Assembly (NCBI RefSeq): GCF_042434745.1
Contig: NZ_JBHLSS010000154.1
Direction: 5' to 3' (one strand)
Origin: Azotobacter paspali
GTDB lineage: Bacteria > Pseudomonadota > Gammaproteobacteria > Pseudomonadales > Pseudomonadaceae
Length of the DNA: 9,238 nucleotides
Position 1 is the first letter of the stretch, and every line of letters starts with the position of its first letter. A program made the position numbers and the translations under genes. Positions 6,045 to 9,238 of the stretch are shown piece by piece. Below the pieces are notes generated by a model. It made no database searches and had not been told where the DNA came from. It saw nothing but the letters and a program-made list of their open reading frames with translations.

Positions 6045-7382
6045 ATGAGAAAGCTTTCCGATACCCGCTCCGCTGCACCGGAGACCTTGGAGCATGTGGA
6101 GCTGCTGCGTCGCCATGCCATTTCCCTGCCTGCGCTCGACAGCGAGGCGTTCGCCAGCCTGTTCGATCGTTATGGCGATGCCCGGGTAGTGCTGATCGGC
6201 GAAGCCAGCCATGGCACATCCGAGTTCTACCGTACCCGTGCGGCGATCACCCGGCGATTGATCGAACGGCATGGCTTCAACATCGTCGCCGTCGAGGCCG
6301 ACTGGCCGGACGCCGCCCGAATCGACCAGCACGTGCGTCGGCAGCGACTAACCGACTGGGAGCGCCAGGCCTTCCAGCGCTTTCCGACCTGGATGTGGCG
6401 CAACCTGGAGGTCGCCGAGTTCTGCGACTGGCTGAATCGCTTCAACCGGGACCTGCCATATGAACGGCGCGTCGAGTTCCGCGGCCTGGATGTCTACAGC
6501 ATGGTCGCCTCGATCCGCGCGGTGCTCGACTACCTGGACAAGACCGACATCCAGGCGGCCCAGGCCGCACGTGAACGCTACGGCTGCCTGATGCCCTGGA
6601 GGGACACACCGGCCCGCTATGGCCGCGACGTCCTCTACGGTCACCAGTCCTGCAAGGAGGCGGTGATCGAGCAGTTGCGCAGCCTGCTCGAACTACGCCT
6701 GGAAGCCCTCGGCCGGGATGGCGAAGACTTCTTCGAGGCCACCCAGAATGCCCGTGTGGTACAGGCCGCCGAGCACTACTACCGGATCATGTACCACGGA
6801 TCGAGCGCCTCCTGGAACCTGCGCGACCGGCACATGTTCGATACCCTGCGCCATCTGCTGGAACACCGCGGCCCCGAGGCCAGGGCGGTGGTCTGGGCAC
6901 ACAATTCGCACATCGGCAACGCCAACGCGACGGCCATGGGCTGGGCCGGCGAGTTCAACATCGGCGAACTGTGCCGCACCGCTTGGGGCAGGGATGCCGT
7001 CCTGATCGGCATGGGCACTGACCGCGGCGAAGTAGCGTGCGCCAGCGAGTGGGACGAGCCGATGCGCATCAAGAGGGTCTGCCCCTCGCGCCCGGACAGT
7101 TGGGAACGCCTGTTCCTGCAGACCGGCTTTCCCGCCACCCTCACCGATTGGCGTGACAATCCATCCATCGAATTGCGCGCGGCTCTCTCCGAAACCTTGC
7201 TGGAACGTGCCATCGGCGTGATCTACCGTCCGGAGAGCGAGCGCCAAAGCCATTACTTCGAAGCCGTACTGGCCGAGCAGTTTGATGCCTGGATCTGGCT
7301 GGAGGAAACCCATGCCGTCACGCCCCTAGGACCCCGCCAGCCACAGGCGGGGCAGGCCGAAACCTACCCGTTCGGAGAATGA
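6045..7382 (+). CDS. Erythromycin esterase-like family hydrolase
   Basis: The protein has 445 residues, starting at the ATG at 6045 with AGGAGG 5 bases before it. A GTG at 5967 is also in frame but would place the ribosome binding site and hairpin inside the gene. Family motifs occur in order. LIGEASHGTSEFYRTRA gives Glu53 and His56, and VAVEADWPDA gives Glu84. Later come RGLDVYSM (mid-chain) and WAHNSHIGNANATAMG with His286 and His289, then a Ser/Asp-rich ERLFLQTGFPATLTDW region. These correspond to the active-site Glu/His cluster of EreA/EreB, where His46 of EreB is the catalytic base. There is no signal peptide, so it is cytosolic. Most chromosomal members are not proven macrolide esterases, and the natural substrate is unknown. 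The next gene starts 4 bases after the stop, so they are surely co-transcribed. Confidence 0.9.
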   Translation: MRKLSDTRSAAPETLEHVELLRRHAISLPALDSEAFASLFDRYGDARVVLIGEASHGTSEFYRTRAAITRRLIERHGFNIVAVEADWPDAARIDQHVRRQRLTDWERQAFQRFPTWMWRNLEVAEFCDWLNRFNRDLPYERRVEFRGLDVYSMVASIRAVLDYLDKTDIQAAQAARERYGCLMPWRDTPARYGRDVLYGHQSCKEAVIEQLRSLLELRLEALGRDGEDFFEATQNARVVQAAEHYYRIMYHGSSASWNLRDRHMFDTLRHLLEHRGPEARAVVWAHNSHIGNANATAMGWAGEFNIGELCRTAWGRDAVLIGMGTDRGEVACASEWDEPMRIKRVCPSRPDSWERLFLQTGFPATLTDWRDNPSIELRAALSETLLERAIGVIYRPESERQSHYFEAVLAEQFDAWIWLEETHAVTPLGPRQPQAGQAETYPFGE

Positions 7383-7386
7383 GCCC

Positions 7387-8058
7387 ATGCATGGAATCTG
7401 CCACGCCCCTCACCTGTTCCTCGACCGTCGCAGCGCCGGCCTGGAGCTGGCCGAAGCGTTGATGCCCCATGCGGCGGAGCGTCCGCTGGTGCTCGCCCTG
7501 CCCCGCGGCGGCGTCCCGGTCGCCTTCGAGGCCGCCAGGATGCTGCACGCCGAGCTGGACATTCTGCTGGTGCGTCGGATCGGCGCCCCCGGACACAGCG
7601 GGCTCGCGCTCGGCGCGGTGATCGATGGGACCCATCCGCAGTTCGTCGTCAACGAGGAAGTGATACGCCAGGTGCGCCCCCCGGCCGGCTGGTTCGAGGC
7701 GGAAATACAGCGCCAGTTGCAAGAGCTGGAGCGTACCCGGCAACTGTATTGCCGCGAGCCGCCGATACCCGTGGTCGACCGCTGCGTGATTCTGGTGGAC
7801 GACGGCATCGACACCGGCAGCAGCGTGCGGGCGGCCTTGAAAGGACTGGCCAAGTCCGCCCCCGGACAGTTGATCCTGGCCGTGCCGGTCGCACCCCGAG
7901 CGGTCGCCCAGGATCTGCAAAGATTGGTGGACGAACTGGTCTGCCTGGCCATGCCCGAGCCTTTCGACTCGATCGCGCGCCATTATGGCGACTTCGACGA
8001 AACCACCAACCGCGAAGTCGCCGATCTGCTGGCCGAAGCGCGGCACAGCGCCCGCTGA
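7387..8058 (+). CDS. Phosphoribosyltransferase-family protein
   Basis: The protein has 223 residues. The type I phosphoribosyltransferase PRPP loop is seen as VILVDDGIDTGSSV (134-147), with the two acidic residues followed by the TGSS phosphate-binding turn. LALPRGGVPVAFEAA (36-50) and LDILLVRRIGAPGHSGLALG (58-76) are the other conserved core strands of this subgroup. The C-terminus carries PFDSIARHYGDFDETTN. The hood region that would define the base is not diagnostic, so the substrate is not known. The start lies 4 bases after the esterase stop, with GGAGA (7375-7379) inside the esterase 3' end as the ribosome binding site. Proteins of this subgroup are often encoded beside, or fused to, esterase or dienelactone-hydrolase-like domains in proteobacteria, which suggests a joint but undefined role. 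Confidence 0.88.
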   Translation: MHGICHAPHLFLDRRSAGLELAEALMPHAAERPLVLALPRGGVPVAFEAARMLHAELDILLVRRIGAPGHSGLALGAVIDGTHPQFVVNEEVIRQVRPPAGWFEAEIQRQLQELERTRQLYCREPPIPVVDRCVILVDDGIDTGSSVRAALKGLAKSAPGQLILAVPVAPRAVAQDLQRLVDELVCLAMPEPFDSIARHYGDFDETTNREVADLLAEARHSAR

Positions 8059-8060
8059 AC

Positions 8061-8104
8061 GAGCGCCGTGTCCGGGCGGACGCTCAGGCCACCGGCGCCG
8101 GTGG
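8061..8104. terminator. Inverted repeats between convergent genes
   Basis: Two structures lie just after the phosphoribosyltransferase stop. The first pairs GAGC (8061-8064) with GCTC (8082-8085) and GTCC (8070-8073) with GGAC (8078-8081). The second is a perfect 16-bp palindrome, CCACCGGCGCCGGTGG (8089-8104). Neither is followed by a T-run. The palindrome lies inside the last codons of the convergent small gene. A 3'-end role is plausible but unproven. Confidence 0.35.
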
Positions 8105-8293
8105 CGGTTGGTCCGGCCGGGTCGGCTCTCCCGGCTCGCTCGGTTGCGTCGGCACACCGGGCTCGTTGGGTTGACCCGGTACGCCCGGCTCCGGATCGCC
8201 GGCGGGATTTCCAGCCGACCAGAACCGGCCGGGCAGTGCCTGCCCCGCTATCGAGGACAGATGAAGGGGTTCGCTGTGACGACGGATTTCCAT
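8084..8293 (-). CDS. Small Pro/Gly/Glu-rich repeat protein (69 residues)
   Basis: The ATG at 8293 has a GGAGG ribosome binding site (8299-8303) 5 bases upstream, which supports translation. The first 30 residues (MEIRRHSEPLHLSS...) are ordinary. The rest is low-complexity: PEPGVPGQPNEPGVPTQPS, then EPGEPTRPDQPPPAPVA, about three imperfect copies of an EPGxPxxP unit. It has no signal peptide or membrane helix. Similar short, disordered proline-rich proteins are annotated as hypothetical in pseudomonads; no function is known. It lies 123 bases downstream of dcd on the same strand, and a possible ATGA overlap at the dcd stop leads into a different frame that is not convincing. GC-rich repeats alone can keep frames open, which lowers confidence. 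Confidence 0.6.
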   Translation of the reverse strand: MEIRRHSEPLHLSSIAGQALPGRFWSAGNPAGDPEPGVPGQPNEPGVPTQPSEPGEPTRPDQPPPAPVA

Positions 8294-8416
8294 GACGACC
8301 TCCGACTGTGAGGGACGGCGCGCTGCCGGTCCGATGACTACAGTCGGTAGAGTCCGCCGGACTGAAGTAATTCCCCCGCGCCGCCGCCAGTCCGATGGCA
8401 GGGCTGGCGCTGCCGC

Positions 8417-8983
8417 TCATGCCTTCGGCAGGGTCACTCCGATCTGCCCCTGATACTTGCCGCCACGGTCCTTATAGGACACCTCGCAAGACTCGTCGGA
8501 CTCGAGGAAGAGCATCTGCGCCACGCCCTCGTTGGCATAAATCTTTGCCGGCAGGGTGGTGGTGTTGGAGAACTCCAGGGTCACATGACCCTCCCACTCC
8601 GGCTCCAAAGGGGTGACATTGACAATGATGCCGCAGCGGGCATAGGTGCTCTTGCCTAGGCAGATGGTCAACACGTTGCGCGGGATGCGGAAATACTCGA
8701 CGGTGCGCGCCAGGGCGAAGGAGTTCGGCGGAATGATGCAGACCGCTCCCTTGACGTCCACGAAGCTCCTCTCATCGAAATTCTTCGGATCGACGGTGGC
8801 CGAGTGGATGTTGGTGAAAACCTTGAACTCGTCGGCACAGCGCACGTCGTAGCCGTAGCTGGATACGCCGTAGGAAATCAGCCGCTCGCTGCCCTCGGTG
8901 CGCACTTGACGCTCGACGAAGGGCTCGATCATGCCTTGCTCCCGGGCCATGCGGCGAATCCACTTGTCCGATTTGATGGTCAT
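8417..8983 (-). CDS. dcd: dCTP deaminase
   Basis: This complete 188-residue protein has an AGGA ribosome binding site (8992-8995) 8 bases before the ATG. It deaminates dCTP to dUTP and ammonia in the cytosol; dUTPase then makes dUMP for thymidylate synthesis. Family motifs are all present: SSYGYDVRCADEFKVF (41-56), PPNSFALARTVEYFRIP (85-101), the nucleotide-binding GKSTYARCG (110-118), and EPEWEGHVTLEFSN (127-140), in which Glu137 matches the catalytic Glu138 of the E. coli enzyme. The C-terminal QMLFLESDESCEVSYKDRGGKYQGQ is the flexible lid segment that closes over the triphosphate in trimers. The length and the GKSTYARCG variant match pseudomonad Dcd. The gene appears intact and monocistronic or first in its transcript. 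Function is assigned with high certainty. Confidence 0.97.
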   Translation of the reverse strand: MTIKSDKWIRRMAREQGMIEPFVERQVRTEGSERLISYGVSSYGYDVRCADEFKVFTNIHSATVDPKNFDERSFVDVKGAVCIIPPNSFALARTVEYFRIPRNVLTICLGKSTYARCGIIVNVTPLEPEWEGHVTLEFSNTTTLPAKIYANEGVAQMLFLESDESCEVSYKDRGGKYQGQIGVTLPKA

Positions 8984-9013
8984 GACGGCAGTCCTGCAGA
9001 AAATGAGGTGCGC

Positions 9014-9019
9014 ATATTA
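9014..9019 (-). promoter_or_regulatory. Possible -10 box of the dcd promoter
   Basis: On the minus strand TAATAT lies 30 bases before the dcd start, in a short AT-rich patch within GC-rich DNA. A TTGAAG further upstream (9041-9046) is 21 bases away, too far for a normal -35 box. Only the -10 element is supported. Confidence 0.3.
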
Positions 9020-9182
9020 ACTCAACGGCTGTCCCGACGCCTTCAAAGCGCCAGCCCCTCAGGGCAATCGCATGGAATGCCTGCCCGATACTGGGCTGGA
9101 AAGGTTGTGTGCTTGGTCGTTCCGGCGTGGTCTTCGGATCCAGTGCATTGGCTGCTTGCCGAGTGGTCGGATACCTTCTGTT

Positions 9183-9228
9183 TCGGCCCCCGGCCGAGTC
9201 ACTTTTTCTTGCCTGGCCACGAAAAAGT
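9183..9228. repeat. Two adjacent inverted repeats with a T-rich tract
   Basis: TCGGCC (9183-9188) pairs with GGCCGA (9192-9197) across a CCC loop. A second pair follows at once: ACTTTTTC (9201-9208) with GAAAAAGT (9221-9228), loop of 12 bases. Read on the plus strand, the first hairpin followed by a T-run (9203-9207) has the form of an intrinsic terminator. The sequence then runs on as aacccaaaag to the window edge. A very similar layout occurs as a dispersed intergenic repeat in pseudomonads and related genomes, by recollection. Confidence 0.55.
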
Positions 9229-9238
9229 AACCCAAAAG

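Noticed and set aside
7318..8157. Minus-strand open frame of 279 codons over the phosphoribosyltransferase gene
   Set aside because: It overlaps a gene with a clear PRPP loop, and its own sequence shows no domain.
7983..8420. Minus-strand frame overlapping the dcd stop by ATGA
   Set aside because: The overlap looks like coupled translation, but the frame is a shadow of the Pro-rich gene, is low-complexity, and ends inside the opposite gene without recognisable motifs.
1..9238. CRISPR array, tRNA, rRNA or toxin-antitoxin genes
   Set aside because: No regularly spaced repeats, no cloverleaf-like sequence and no small gene pair of that kind were seen on either strand.

Overview
The window looks like chromosomal DNA of a GC-rich gammaproteobacterium of the family Pseudomonadaceae (Pseudomonas or Azotobacter type). 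The case rests on a QuiP-like acylase, a pseudomonad-type 188-residue dCTP deaminase, a LEA type 2/WHy lipoprotein next to a DUF2489 protein, and strong GC bias at third codon positions. The genus is an inference; no ribosomal or other diagnostic marker is present.

Positions 1-1770 are a decayed zone. The left edge cuts an IS5-family transposase on the minus strand. It abuts a plus-strand IS1182-like transposase broken over three frames. After an unassigned stretch of about 250 bases comes a minus-strand chromosomal pseudogene with two in-frame stop codons.

Positions 1938-5530 hold three plus-strand genes for the cell envelope. They are a small WHy-domain lipoprotein, a membrane-anchored DUF2489 protein whose C-terminus seems frameshifted, and a large lipoprotein acylase of the Ntn-hydrolase family. 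The acylase is recognised as QuiP, a quorum-quenching acyl-homoserine-lactone acylase, with nucleophile Ser260 and partner His282. A hairpin at 2900-2926 probably separates the first two genes from the acylase. Another at 5569-5588 lies between the acylase and a convergent small gene.

Positions 5617-8058 hold a divergent pair: an 82-residue unknown protein (minus) and a two-gene plus-strand operon. The operon encodes an erythromycin-esterase-like hydrolase and, 4 bases later, a PRPP-loop phosphoribosyltransferase-like protein. The shared intergenic region carries a 13-bp palindrome and a 9-bp-stem hairpin just before the esterase ribosome binding site.

Positions 8084-8983 hold two minus-strand genes: a small Pro/Gly-rich repeat protein and dcd (dCTP deaminase). 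The right edge, upstream of dcd, has no gene. It ends in two adjacent inverted repeats with a T-rich tract, part of what looks like a dispersed intergenic repeat.
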